Part shown: in pieces, positions 20,015 through 29,819 of the stretch
How the letters are laid out: the number at the start of each line of letters is the position of its first letter
Position numbering within the stretch: the stretch's first letter is position 1
Assembly: GCA_023091665.1 (NCBI GenBank)
Contig: JALJCQ010000015.1
Location: forward strand, 1,860,001-1,924,000
DNA: 64,000 bases
Source of the DNA: Pythium myriotylum
Lineage: Eukaryota; Oomycota; Peronosporomycetes; Pythiales; Pythiaceae
Reading direction: 5' to 3'
The notes under the pieces: generated by a model
Databases searched by the model: none
Told to the model about the DNA's origin: nothing
The model's input: only the letters and a program-made list of their open reading frames with translations
Position numbers and translations under genes: made by a program

Positions 20015-20904
20015 CTAGTTGCCCATAAGACTCAATAGATCTCGGATTTCATCCTTGGACTTCCCTTGGATTGCCATCTCCACGACGAGTCGATCCCGTT
20101 GTAGCTGGCGCTCATGGTTGAAGCGGTTGTGGTCCCGTTCGAGCTTGTAATTGTATCTCTGGCGCTCAAAAGCAAATCTTTGCTCCTCCAAACTCAATTT
20201 TTGAGCCTGAACGCTTGCATAAACATCGGAATGCTGTCGTTTCGTACCGCGTTGCTGCTTCGGTTGCGAACTCGAGCCCAGGGCGCTTTCAACGAGCGCA
20301 TCAGCACGTGTACCTTCCCTGCAACCACGGGAATACATACTCGCACAACTTTGGAGCGTTGGGACGGAGCTCTCACTCCTCGCGTCCAGTGATGAAGCCT
20401 CATTAGCTACGGTATCGACCGGTTCTTCATCGCCATCGACCTCCGTATCGCTTGGTGGTGCTTCAAAAACGTCCGCAGGCTGAACGTTTTGGCGGCCGCC
20501 AAAAACTTGCTCCAAATTGCGATAGAATGGACACTTTCCGTTCAGCTTTGCCTCGAGAGTCTTTTTCCCTCGCGGGTCGTCGGGATCGAGTCCAAATCCA
20601 GTAGTGCTGTATGCTCGTGCTGTCTCTCTGAGCTTACCGAGCCATTTTTCGAAGCGTGTACGAGTAGTTTTCATGTCCCAGTCGGAGCCTGGACACTCCT
20701 CGTTCACCATGATTGCCATGATGGCAATCATGGTGAACGAGGAGTCGGCTATCAGAGCATGGCAGCCATGCTCTGATAGCCGCAGGTCTTCGTCACGGCT
20801 TTCCCATTCCGCACGCTTGTACCACGCATGATACCTGCATTGAACTCGTCGTCCAGCCACGCGAGTATCGCCCGATATTGCGACTCTGTGGTGTTGACTC
20901 CCAT
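20015..20904 (-). pseudogene. Myb/SANT-like DNA-binding domain gene, broken by a 50-nt palindromic insertion
   Basis: An ATG at 20904 opens a frame starting MGVNTTESQYRAILAWLDDE, which runs into TGA-TAG inside the twin palindrome at 20695-20782. Beyond it another frame resumes with NEECPGSDWDMKTTRTRFEK and continues to the stop at 20015. Together the two parts form one SANT-like trihelix domain plus an acidic linker and a charged C-terminal helix (EEQRFAFERQRYNYKLERD), an arrangement seen in transposon-associated and oomycete SANT proteins. The 88-bp palindromic block replaces what would be 38 bp of uninterrupted coding sequence, a net +50, which shifts frame. A long open frame across the block exists only by using a TTG start. 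Pseudogene or assembly error cannot be told apart here. Confidence 0.7.
20695..20782. repeat. Two perfect palindromes back to back
   Basis: The first has 25-bp arms at 20695-20719 and 20721-20745 around one base (20720). The second has 18-bp arms at 20746-20763 and 20765-20782 around one base (20764). They abut exactly. The inner arms of both are the complements of flanking coding sequence, and the two arm tips share the five bases ATGGC. The outer arms read together as uninterrupted SANT-domain coding sequence on the minus strand. Confidence 0.95.
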
Positions 20905-21211
20905 TGTTCCCGAGATTGGATTTCAAACGACTGCGCCAACTCGCTGCTCAACACCAAGTTCAATTTGATTGCCTTCTACTTCGAAGAACGGAACTTCGAA
21001 GTATACTTTTGAAGGTGACTTGAACCCCCCTCTGTGGGTGGTGAGTGCGAAACAACATCTGTTGCCAGCTTTTGGGTGAAAGGCGAAGGTGAAAAAGCAA
21101 TTGAAACCCCTCAATAGTGCACTGTAGCGTGTACAGTAGTTCGGTACGTCGAGACATAATAAACCTTGCCATCAGTTGTGGCTGGCTTGTGGCCATCAAT
21201 CGCAAAAAACC

Positions 21212-21802
21212 TCACAATCCTTTGACGGTATCTGGAGTCTTGCCATTTCGAGTTTGGCTGGACCCAGTCGGTATGTGTGTTCTCGTCGGTCCCTGATGCG
21301 AGCCCCTTTTACCAGCAGTCCATCTCTCTGCCGCTCGCGGTGGAGTACTCACAAGTGGTGATGCTGTTAAAAGTGGGGCTGATAGCATTCTCCATGCGAC
21401 TCGGCCTGTCCTTCCTCGTGCGAGTGCGCTGCACGACTTGGCGGCGCAGGGCCCGCCTCTTGCATTCACGTGCGAGGGGTCTAAAGCTCTGTCGCTGCTG
21501 TCTGTAGCCACTCGCGTGGTGTGCTCGAGTCTTGGGAACGCGTCTGTCGTCTCGCGACGGTCTACGTCTCCGGGCTTCTTCTCCGCACCATAGAGGGGGT
21601 CGTGTGGGACATCTCTGTATGGCTGCTCGATTTCTTCTCTTTGCACTTTAAACTTTCCATCCTTCGCGTTAGTCTCCATGGGAGTGATGATATACGCAGT
21701 GCACAAAGCAAAGCCAACTGCAGGTCGCGCGGCAGCGGCGATGACTCTCCATGCCTCCGCTGAAGAACGCCAGGCTTGCAGTTGTACATGCTCAGTAGAC
21801 AT
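21212..21802 (-). CDS. Possible small membrane protein, divergent from the pyrophosphorylase gene
   Basis: A frame from the ATG at 21802 begins MSTEHVQLQAWRSSAEAWRV and has one hydrophobic helix (AAARPAVGFALCTAYIITP), then a polar, charged stretch. The first ~90 residues look like natural protein, such as a small mitochondrial or ER anchor protein. The remaining ~100 are Arg/Ser/Thr-rich and low quality, so the gene may really end earlier through an intron (a gtgagt lies near 21355) that I could not settle. The start lies 92 bp from the divergent UDP-sugar pyrophosphorylase start. I do not recognise the family. Confidence 0.4.
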   Translation of the reverse strand: MSTEHVQLQAWRSSAEAWRVIAAAARPAVGFALCTAYIITPMETNAKDGKFKVQREEIEQPYRDVPHDPLYGAEKKPGDVDRRETTDAFPRLEHTTRVATDSSDRALDPSHVNARGGPCAAKSCSALARGRTGRVAWRMLSAPLLTASPLVSTPPRAAERWTAGKRGSHQGPTRTHIPTGSSQTRNGKTPDTVKGL

Positions 21803-21893
21803 CCCCACATTTACGCAACACCAATTGATACCGTATCTTTACGGTAAATCCAACGAACAGTATTTGAGCGATGCCATTCTCCTAGATCCCGTC

Positions 21894-23789
21894 ATGTCCA
21901 CTCCCTTAGACCAGGTGCGCTCGTCGCTGCGCTCGTGGAGCCAGCACCACGTGCTGGATCTGCTGGATGAGCACCCAGCACTGCAGCAGCAGCTTCTCCG
22001 CTTTGAGTCTTGGTACCCTGGCGGAATCAGCAGCTACTTGGGGACTGCCACGCAGCTCTATCGCGCGCAACAAGGACAGACTATCTCTATGGACGCTGCC
22101 TCCGTCGACGATCCGTTTGCTTCGTGGGTTCCCACCGTACCACGCGACGACTACGGACTTCTGACCCTGGAGTCACCGATTATCCAGGAACTGGAGGCTG
22201 TGGGGTTGCAACATGCAGCTCATTGTGCCTTTGTTATTGTAGCCGGCGGACTGGGTGAGCGGCTTGGGTATAAAGGTATAAAACTCGCACTGCCCGTCGA
22301 AACGGTGACCAATCGGAGCTACCTCGAGGTGTACATCCAACATATTCAGGCTCTGCAGCGCCAGTTACCAGGAAAGGATGTTGTAATTCCGCTCGCAATC
22401 ATGACCTCGGATGCCACCCACAACGCCACGCACGAGTTCCTCATCCACCACAATTACTTCGGCATGCCTCAGTCACAGATTACGCTGTTGAAACAAGACA
22501 CGGTCCCATGTCTTGACGCTGTAGAAACCGATCAGAACCCGCATGGAAGTTCGCTACGTCTTGTCGTGGATTCGGATCAAAACGGTCTGGTGATGAAACC
22601 ACACGGTCACGGCGACGTTCACACTCTTCTTCACACGAGTGGACTCGCACGACTGTGGTTTGAGGCTCACAACAAGCGGTACATTCACTTCATCCAAGAC
22701 ACTAATGCGCTCATCCTCAACAGCACGCTTCCACTGCTCGGGGCAACCGTATTGAACCGATGGCAATGGGCCTTCACGGTGGTACCGCGCAAAGCGAAAG
22801 ATGCGTCTGGGGCAATCGTCAAGTTCTCACATCCCCACAACACAGAGCAAAGCTCTCTCTTCAACGTAGAGTACCACGAACTCGACCATTTCTTGCGTTC
22901 GAAAGCGGGAGATACGTTTCTCGGTGGCGACATCAACGACCCAGAGACAGGTTTTTCTCTCTTCCCTGGAAATATCAATCATTTCGTCGTCGAGCTGGAG
23001 CCCTACGTCCGAGTCCTTGAAGTTTCACAAGGAAGAACGCCTGAGATCTTCAACCCGAAGTATCGCGCGGACCAGAAGCATCTTTTCAAGTCCCCCGCGC
23101 GACTCGAGAGCATGATGCAAGACTTCCCAAAGATACTGACCGCCTTGACAGACCAGACTTCCGTTGGCTTCCTCTCGTTCCCACCATCTCTCGTTTATTC
23201 ACCGTGCAAAAATGACTCGGCGAGCGCTGCTTGCAAAGTTGCTGGCGACATACCTCCTCAGTGTGCTTGCTCTGCGGAGCACGATTTTTATCTGATCAAC
23301 AAGGCTAAGATGGAACGTATCGGAGTCCGCATCGAGGAGTCTAGAATCGGCGCTGGTATCGCTGGCTCAAGAGCCGGTTGGCTGGGAATTCCCGTCGAAA
23401 TTGGTGCCGCGGGACCCCACATTGTGTTCACTCCAGGATTTAGTATCGCCTTGAGTTCGCTGAGATCACGTCTCCCCACACCGTCACAGATTTGGATCAC
23501 CTCTCGTTCGACGCTTATCATTAGGGGAGAGGGAGCCCATAATGTGACCATATCTGCGCTCCGTTTGGATGGTGCTTTGCGGATCACCGCATGCGAAGGC
23601 GCCGTCGTGGAGATCAAAGAACTCGATGTTTCGAATGCAGGGTTTGAATATGCTTCAGTCGACGAGAATGCCGAACCCGTCGATGCGATGCGGGGGTATG
23701 TTTTGAAAGCTAACGAAGTTTTTGATCTTGAGTTCAAATCTCCTGGTCACTACATTGTTAGAAACGATGCGATTGCCGAAGAGAATTGA
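21894..23789 (+). CDS. USP: UDP-sugar pyrophosphorylase (plant-type USP)
   Basis: A single exon; from the ATG at 21894 it gives 631 aa. The nucleotide-binding motif AGGLGERLGYKGIKLALP lies at about residue 117, followed by VIPLAIMTSDATH, the uridine/sugar region KPHGHGDVHTLLHTSGL and FIQDTNALI. The C-terminal part is a beta-helix-like repeat region. This matches the broad-specificity USP of plants and protists, which makes UDP-glucose, UDP-galactose, UDP-glucuronate and related sugars from UTP and sugar-1-phosphates in the cytosol. The frame is open back to an ATG at 21678, but that extension overlaps a likely gene on the other strand and has no conserved sequence, so the shorter start is preferred. 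Confidence 0.9.
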   Translation: MSTPLDQVRSSLRSWSQHHVLDLLDEHPALQQQLLRFESWYPGGISSYLGTATQLYRAQQGQTISMDAASVDDPFASWVPTVPRDDYGLLTLESPIIQELEAVGLQHAAHCAFVIVAGGLGERLGYKGIKLALPVETVTNRSYLEVYIQHIQALQRQLPGKDVVIPLAIMTSDATHNATHEFLIHHNYFGMPQSQITLLKQDTVPCLDAVETDQNPHGSSLRLVVDSDQNGLVMKPHGHGDVHTLLHTSGLARLWFEAHNKRYIHFIQDTNALILNSTLPLLGATVLNRWQWAFTVVPRKAKDASGAIVKFSHPHNTEQSSLFNVEYHELDHFLRSKAGDTFLGGDINDPETGFSLFPGNINHFVVELEPYVRVLEVSQGRTPEIFNPKYRADQKHLFKSPARLESMMQDFPKILTALTDQTSVGFLSFPPSLVYSPCKNDSASAACKVAGDIPPQCACSAEHDFYLINKAKMERIGVRIEESRIGAGIAGSRAGWLGIPVEIGAAGPHIVFTPGFSIALSSLRSRLPTPSQIWITSRSTLIIRGEGAHNVTISALRLDGALRITACEGAVVEIKELDVSNAGFEYASVDENAEPVDAMRGYVLKANEVFDLEFKSPGHYIVRNDAIAEEN

Positions 23790-23876
23790 CACCAGCAATA
23801 GAAGTTAAAATCACATTGATCGCATCAAAGTAAGGAACTGGTCATAGATATCCTTTAGGTTCGCCAAGAACTGACC

Positions 23877-26800
23877 TCATTCATCATCCCAGTGTCGAGC
23901 AAGCTGGTTGCGAGCCTTAGTCCGAAATCCATTACTGCTTGGCTCCTCAACATCGCTCAAGCTACTGGCCTCCGACAGCGGAGTAATTGCATTTACATCA
24001 ATTGCAATCGCACTTCGTGAACTTGTTAGATGGACTCCACTGTGTCCGAGGTCGATAAAAGCTGCACTTGAGTCAGACCCCACTGTAGTCTTAGAACCGG
24101 CCACGAGACCCTGTCTCTCGTGGATACCAGCCGAACTCGAAACGCCGCCTGGGAACAAAACTGACTCGTTGGCACGAAGAAGCTCCTTGAATCGACGCTC
24201 GCGAGCCGTCATCAGCGTCGAGATCCACTGTGGTACGCGAGGGAGCCGCGTCATCATCAAGTACGCACCACAAATTAGCACATGCTCCAGCACCAGGATG
24301 ATCAATAATCGCCAAGAGACGTGAAGACAACCGAAGTTCGGACCGAACATGAAGTCTTCTAATGTCTTCCCCTGCCTCTTGAGCTGATTTTCAATGTCTC
24401 GCACGCATGTGTTATCGAAGAACTCGAGGGAACCCGTTGAGATGCAAATGAGGAGAACATTTACAATGACTGCAACATAGGCGTAGACAGTAAAGATTCC
24501 TCGCCAACCACCAATACCGTTGCTTTTGCGAGGAATTGGTCGCTTGAGAGTCTTGCATAGGCGGTATCCGTCCGTACGTTTCTTGAGAGAGTTTATGAGA
24601 AAACAAGCCAGCGGCATCAGAGGCCAGAGGATTGAGAACATAACCGTAAAGCCATACTGAACCGTTAAGGCGTGGAAATCATTGTACGGATCGTACGTAT
24701 CTTGCTCGCTTTCGAAAAGAATCTCACGCGCCTTCTTGTTGAGCACCTCAACTTGCGCCGGTGTGTACTCAAGATAACGAGCGTTCGACTTGTTCCCAAA
24801 ATGTGACGAAGTCGTTCCCTCGTAATCTAATGACCCAAGGATCTTCATTGATCCTGCTTCCCTCACGCGCTTCTGAGCGGCCGCATCTGCAGCTGCTCGA
24901 GCCTTTTCACGGCGGTTGCGCACGACAATTGGTGCGATGACTTGCAGCGCGATGTTGAGGCTTTGCGTCACAACAATCGGAGTCACAAACATGGCGCTTA
25001 AATCCACGTGATGGCGGTCAAACGTGAAGTAACCGACACACTCTATGCACGTTGCATCCTTTGGGCCAAGGGGACAAACAATGCATTGGCCATGCTGGTC
25101 AACGTACGGTCCAAAGCAACAGTTCATCTCGTCACCAAAGAATGTGTGGTTGAGCGAGTTCATGAGGTAATCACCGAAGCCGGGGATGACGAACACAAAG
25201 GCTAGTGAGAAGAACCATGTGTAGTAGTTGAGGAAGTCAAGCAAGAAAAGTTTGCGGATGAGCGCCGTCTCGTACTGTTCCTCCGTGCGATAGTTCTCCC
25301 AGTGAGTGAAGAGGGCCCCCATCTTGGTGACAACAATGTTCCACTGGATCACGTCCACGAAAATGCCAAACACCATGCCCTCCAGCAGAATCAAAAACCA
25401 CTGAGTCGAAAAAATATGACCCGCGGGGTATTTGGCCTTGAGAATCTCGTATATGGTCACCCAGATGGCCACGAGAACAAGCATGATCACAGTCTGAAGT
25501 AGCATGAAGAGAAAAACACAGAAAAGCTTAGGGAGGCGGCGCCACGCTGGATATACCGTCTCGAGCTCTCCCGTGAGTGAGTTCACACGCTTCTCACCGT
25601 GAAAAAACTTGTTTGGATATTCGATTTGCTTCACATCGAGCTTCTTGTTCCACTCATACTGCATCGACGCATTCTTACGATCCCAAGACTTGAGGAAAGC
25701 GAATGACCAAACAACCGAGACCCCAAATCCCCAGAATGGAAGAAGCCGCATGTAGATTTCCATCGGGATGATGTCGTGAAGAAGCTGCATGAATGCGCCG
25801 ATAACAGCGATTGGGATCAATGATCGGTTGTAATAGTTGATGAACGCAAAGTAGTACGCAACTTTTTCCCCAAAGTTATGGCGCAAGGACTTGAGAATTT
25901 TGCGCTCATCCTTCTCCGTCGACTTCCAACGCCAAGACGCAACCCACTTTGCAATTAGTTGGTCAGTCAGATGCTTGTCATGCATTGGAAACATATCGTG
26001 GATCCACGGGTCGGAAAGTGAAATTTTGGCGCGCTGCTCGACAATAAAGTCGACGATTTGGACACGCTCGGCCGGAGTCGGTGGTGCGCGACGGTCAACG
26101 AGGTCTTGTTCCAAGTCAACAATCGAGCCGTGTTCCATCCACAAGTTGTCGCGGAAATGAGTTACGTACGCATTGACGATGTCGTTTGGTGCTCGGAGAA
26201 GAAGAATAAAATATTCGGAGTTCATCTCGTCTTTGGCGTGGCCACCATCAATGATATCGACGAGCAGTCCCTGCCCACACAGTTGGTCTACGATTCGTCG
26301 GTGTTCGTCTTCGCTTTCTTTCAGAGTCGACTCGTTGGTCAAACAAAGGCGTCGGAAGCCTTTTCTTTCGATTGATGCAGTTGTCGATTCGTTTACAGCT
26401 CCAGAACAAGCTGCAGCATTGCTGCAGCACATGCAGCTGCAAAATAAATTTGCAATACCCGACGAAAGCTTCACAGTACGGTTGGCAATAACTGCGAAGT
26501 CGTACCCTGGCAGTTTGGAACTCTGGATTTCCTCAGGTTTTAGGTAACGGAACTTGCCTGGTTTTGCCACTTTTTCTGGGAGGGTATAGCTGGATGGGCG
26601 ACCAGTAATGCCAGTACCTCTCCCTCCTGATGAAGGAGGCGGTGCTGTGGCCGAGGTGACACTCTGGCGTTTTCCTGCCGAATTGGAACCTGAAAGATTC
26701 GATGATGTGCGGCGTCTGCTTATCCCCGCGACGTCTGCATCTGGTGCATCGCTTATCTCTTCCTGTCCTAATGCAGGAGCCACAAGACAAGTTGTCGAGT

Positions 26801-27152
26801 TAACCATCGCGAGCGCTTCCAACGACGAAAGTGCGGCTGCGGCGTCCGCGCCATCCCTGTCATCGGCGTCCAGCGCTAATCCCAGATATGGACGAGACGC
26901 GGGTCCCAAGCTGCCGGCGCGCCGCGGAGGAGCACTACTAGAGACAGAAAGAGAGGTGCTGGTTCGCTTACCTCCTCCGCCGGCCGCGTTGCTGGTCTTG
27001 CGCTTGCTCGGTCGTCGCTTCTTTCTGGCAGCGGCCTGTCCGGCCGAGTCCGTCGAGAGGCGACCGACGTCCTCTGCAACGTCTTCGTCTTCGTCTGATC
27101 CTCGCGCCGCTGCTGTGAGGGCCTCGTTGTCGTCCATCATGCGCATGCTCAT
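23877..27152 (-). CDS. Anoctamin (TMEM16) family membrane protein
   Basis: A single exon of 1091 aa from the ATG at 27152. The N-terminal ~200 residues are disordered (Ser, Arg, Ala-rich). A cytosolic anoctamin-dimerisation-like part follows, then the multi-pass core: GEKVAYYFAFINYYNRSLIP, FMQLLHDIIP, LPFWGFGVSVVWSFAFLKSW, YPAWRRLPKLFCVFLFMLLQ, GMVFGIFVDVIQWNIV and LVLEHVLICGAYL. Anoctamins are calcium-activated lipid scramblases or chloride channels; which applies cannot be read from sequence. A Cys-rich luminal loop (CCFGPYVDQHGQCIVC) lies mid-core. Another in-frame ATG lies upstream at 27209, in the centre of a palindrome. The patatin gene on the same strand ends 201 bp upstream; the pyrophosphorylase gene converges 87 bp downstream. 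Confidence 0.9.
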   Translation of the reverse strand: MSMRMMDDNEALTAAARGSDEDEDVAEDVGRLSTDSAGQAAARKKRRPSKRKTSNAAGGGGKRTSTSLSVSSSAPPRRAGSLGPASRPYLGLALDADDRDGADAAAALSSLEALAMVNSTTCLVAPALGQEEISDAPDADVAGISRRRTSSNLSGSNSAGKRQSVTSATAPPPSSGGRGTGITGRPSSYTLPEKVAKPGKFRYLKPEEIQSSKLPGYDFAVIANRTVKLSSGIANLFCSCMCCSNAAACSGAVNESTTASIERKGFRRLCLTNESTLKESEDEHRRIVDQLCGQGLLVDIIDGGHAKDEMNSEYFILLLRAPNDIVNAYVTHFRDNLWMEHGSIVDLEQDLVDRRAPPTPAERVQIVDFIVEQRAKISLSDPWIHDMFPMHDKHLTDQLIAKWVASWRWKSTEKDERKILKSLRHNFGEKVAYYFAFINYYNRSLIPIAVIGAFMQLLHDIIPMEIYMRLLPFWGFGVSVVWSFAFLKSWDRKNASMQYEWNKKLDVKQIEYPNKFFHGEKRVNSLTGELETVYPAWRRLPKLFCVFLFMLLQTVIMLVLVAIWVTIYEILKAKYPAGHIFSTQWFLILLEGMVFGIFVDVIQWNIVVTKMGALFTHWENYRTEEQYETALIRKLFLLDFLNYYTWFFSLAFVFVIPGFGDYLMNSLNHTFFGDEMNCCFGPYVDQHGQCIVCPLGPKDATCIECVGYFTFDRHHVDLSAMFVTPIVVTQSLNIALQVIAPIVVRNRREKARAAADAAAQKRVREAGSMKILGSLDYEGTTSSHFGNKSNARYLEYTPAQVEVLNKKAREILFESEQDTYDPYNDFHALTVQYGFTVMFSILWPLMPLACFLINSLKKRTDGYRLCKTLKRPIPRKSNGIGGWRGIFTVYAYVAVIVNVLLICISTGSLEFFDNTCVRDIENQLKRQGKTLEDFMFGPNFGCLHVSWRLLIILVLEHVLICGAYLMMTRLPRVPQWISTLMTARERRFKELLRANESVLFPGGVSSSAGIHERQGLVAGSKTTVGSDSSAAFIDLGHSGVHLTSSRSAIAIDVNAITPLSEASSLSDVEEPSSNGFRTKARNQLARHWDDE

Positions 27153-27197
27153 TCCTTCCTTGTTTCGACTCGAGCAGAATGGGTTGTGGACTCCATG

Positions 27198-27219
27198 CAA
27201 AGTGCGCATGCGCACTTTG
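27198..27219. repeat. 22-bp perfect palindrome at the anoctamin 5' end
   Basis: The sequence from 27198 to 27219 is caaagtgcgca followed by its exact complement. It sits 46 bp upstream of the preferred anoctamin start and includes an alternative in-frame ATG at its centre. A binding site for a dimeric regulator or a 5'-UTR hairpin are both possible. Confidence 0.75.
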
Positions 27220-27353
27220 GAGGAACATCCATTAGATTTGGCGAGATCTAATTCTCCATGGTCACACTTCAACGAGGGACTGATGCCATATGCTAAGGTC
27301 GAGAGGTATGGATTTAGAGAGGTGCATGAATCCAGATATCTTTCGTCAGCTCG

Positions 27354-28373
27354 CTAGGCATGGAAGAACGCCTCCTCGATCTCGTGCAGGTTCTTGAGCG
27401 CGTCCTCTCGGCCCATGTGAAACATTTGCACAGCCCAGTCGACGTTGGTGGTCACGAGAACCCACGTGGGAGAAATCCAACGCCACTTCCAGATCTGAAA
27501 CACTTTGTGTGCGCGGTCTGGATGCGCCAGTGGGGTGTTGTTTGACAGCCCACCGTCGACGAATTTCTTGCCACGATAACTCGACAGGAGCGACGTCGTG
27601 TACACGGGAACGTGCGCAGATGTTAACATGCCGTCGACGAGGTCTTCATTGTCCTTGAAAGAGGTCACGAGGTGGTTCTTGAGGCTTGGGATCTACGAAT
27701 GAACAGTAAGCACTGATAGTCAAGGCGAGCGACTGCAAGTCGTACTTCAGTGATGGAGAAATAAAGCCTCTTGTCGACCAACTTGTGAGCGTCCGGGGGA
27801 AGCATGCTGAGCATGTTTTGCTTCACCATCGGAATCCACCTATGAGGCGCGGTTAATCAAACTAGCATTGAGAGCATACACGTCGAAGACGCACTTTCCA
27901 AGCCCCGCGTAGGAAACTTGCGCTGCTTCCTCAATGAGAGGGACGTTTTCCTTGAAGAAAAACTCTTTGACATCAATTCCAAGGGCCAAAATGGTCGCCG
28001 GAAAGCAACCAGCAGAGACGCCAGAGAAGATCACGTCAGTTAGATCGTATTCCTCCTGTGACAGAGCTGTCAAAGAGCGCTTAAAGACATGAATACGCGA
28101 GTGAACCTTTACCTGCAAAACAGAGGCAACCCCGAGGAAGTAATTGTACATGCCACCGCAGCCACCAAAGCCGATTTGCGCGATGTCGTGGTGCATTGTG
28201 AGCTTCTTGCGAGACTTGTTGGGGCGGTGTGTGAGATGCCACGGCGTCATCACCAGTGGCGGTCCATGAAGAGGACTCCCGCAGTCATCGTCTGCACCTC
28301 CGAGGTTGACCTTGCGACGACGCTCTCGCAGAAGCTCGTCCTCGCGCTCATCAGTTGCCCAGAGCTGGTCCAT
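27354..28373 (-). CDS. Patatin-like phospholipase
   Basis: Three exons, 28373-27880, 27839-27746 and 27692-27354, encode 308 aa. The oxyanion-hole stretch GFGGCGGMYNY, the nucleophile elbow FSGVSAGCFPA (GxSxG) and the dyad aspartate motif VDGGLSNN are present in order, so a catalytic Ser-Asp acyl hydrolase is expected. The first intron (27840-27879) is only 40 nt, but it is required to keep the frame and gives a smooth KCVFDV-WIPMVKQNM join. The short length suggests a soluble lipid acyl hydrolase acting on phospho- or galactolipids. The ATG at 28373 was chosen because the longer frame starts with TTG. Confidence 0.88.
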
Positions 28374-29819
28374 GGCGCGCACGGAGGAAGCGATGCAGTG
28401 AGGTGCGTCCGCCGGACGCAAGGATCAGAGGGACGAGTATCGCACAGTCAGCATGGTCCCTCGCGAACCCGACAAGGGACGCATGCTGCGTCGCCCAGTG
28501 ATGGATTGTCTAACGCTGCCAGACGGAATCAATGAGGGTACATCGTACCGCAAATGTGGTACAGCAGCGCTCGAGACTGACAAATTGTGAATATGGTGAC
28601 AGGTTTCCTTCAGGTGTGCAGCAGTGAAGCATGTGCTGTCCTCGTAACGTAAGCGACGTCGGTGCCTGCAACTTCCATGTGGATGTGCCTCTCATGGTAA
28701 ACTTCACTCACCTCCGACAACCAACACCAACGCATCCGTACCGTCGCCGCTACGTATAGACGCCTCGAAAGGTTTGATTGCTCAGCTGCGGCGTTCCAAA
28801 GCAATTCAAACACCTCAAGCCTTTGTTGTTGCAGTGACGTCAGATGCAGATCTGGTAGAGTTGAACGTCAAGAATTCTGAACCCGACAATCGTAGAGCGA
28901 AACGAACACGTTATGAGCTGCAAGTCAGTAGCGCGAGACTCGTGAGTGCACTCCCACCCAAGAACTGCTCAAAGTTCAACGTCCAACTCGAAGTCTGCCG
29001 TCATAAAAATCGCACGCGAACCCATCGCTTCGCTTGCTGAAGTCAGCGTTACGTTGTTCGCGTGAGCAGGCGAATGAGATCTTACGACGCACGTGTCTTG
29101 TCGCCAAGATCGCTCATCCGCTTTGGGTACGAATGGATAAGTTTCCAGTGTGGTGTCGAGTCGCTAGCTCTTCACATGGTCCGCCCTTCCCCAGCAGCTC
29201 TTGTCGAAGCCATCGCTTCGATAGGCGACGACGGCTCACGATTGACCACATCAACCCACCGGGACGATTTTAGCCAATCCCAAGCGTTAACACTGCTTAA
29301 CAAGACTGAGTTTGCCATTACCACCAATCAATGAGGCTCCGTACGGTGGATATGGGCTCAACTCAGATCCGGGTCATCCCTCCGAAAGAGTCAAAAGTCT
29401 CTTTAGACTAGCACGTCTTCTCCTGATCACATAATATCCAATCTGGCTCGCTGGAGCACTTCCATACCTAGCCCTCTCCCCCTAGCCACAAGATGCAATT
29501 TTTCACGAAAATTTCAAGCCGGTATCGCTTTACGAAGGGTTTCGAAGCCACCTGCCCATCATCTGTTGATGACGGGACTGAGCCTTTCGCGAACAGTATC
29601 GATTTAAAGCGGGTTTTCGTGGAGAGAGACCAGACGGAACGCTAGAAACACGATCGGGGAGCTCTCTCCCTCCCTTCCTCCGCACGCTTTCGACCGACCA
29701 GCCACCGTCGAGGCTGAGATGGCAGCGTGAGAACAACCGGAAGAGACAGCGAGACGACAAGAGAAACTCAGAACTCAATTTGCTTCTCTGCAAGCACCTA
29801 GCGACACAGCGCCGGCAGC
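28374..29819. other. Long intergenic region between divergent genes
   Basis: About 1.45 kb between the patatin and Myb starts. Frames up to about 90 codons occur but none shows a domain, a good start context or a consistent splice pattern. I see no transposon or RNA gene. The final 200 bp is probably the Myb 5' UTR and promoter. Confidence 0.5.

Noticed and set aside
20905..20926. N-terminal extension of the SANT frame starting with TTG
   Set aside because: It exists only because the palindromic insertion joins two registers. The ATG at 20904 in the other register gives the natural domain start.
27153..27272. Extension of the anoctamin to a TTG at 27272
   Set aside because: Non-ATG start, no conserved sequence, and it crosses a palindrome likely to be untranslated.
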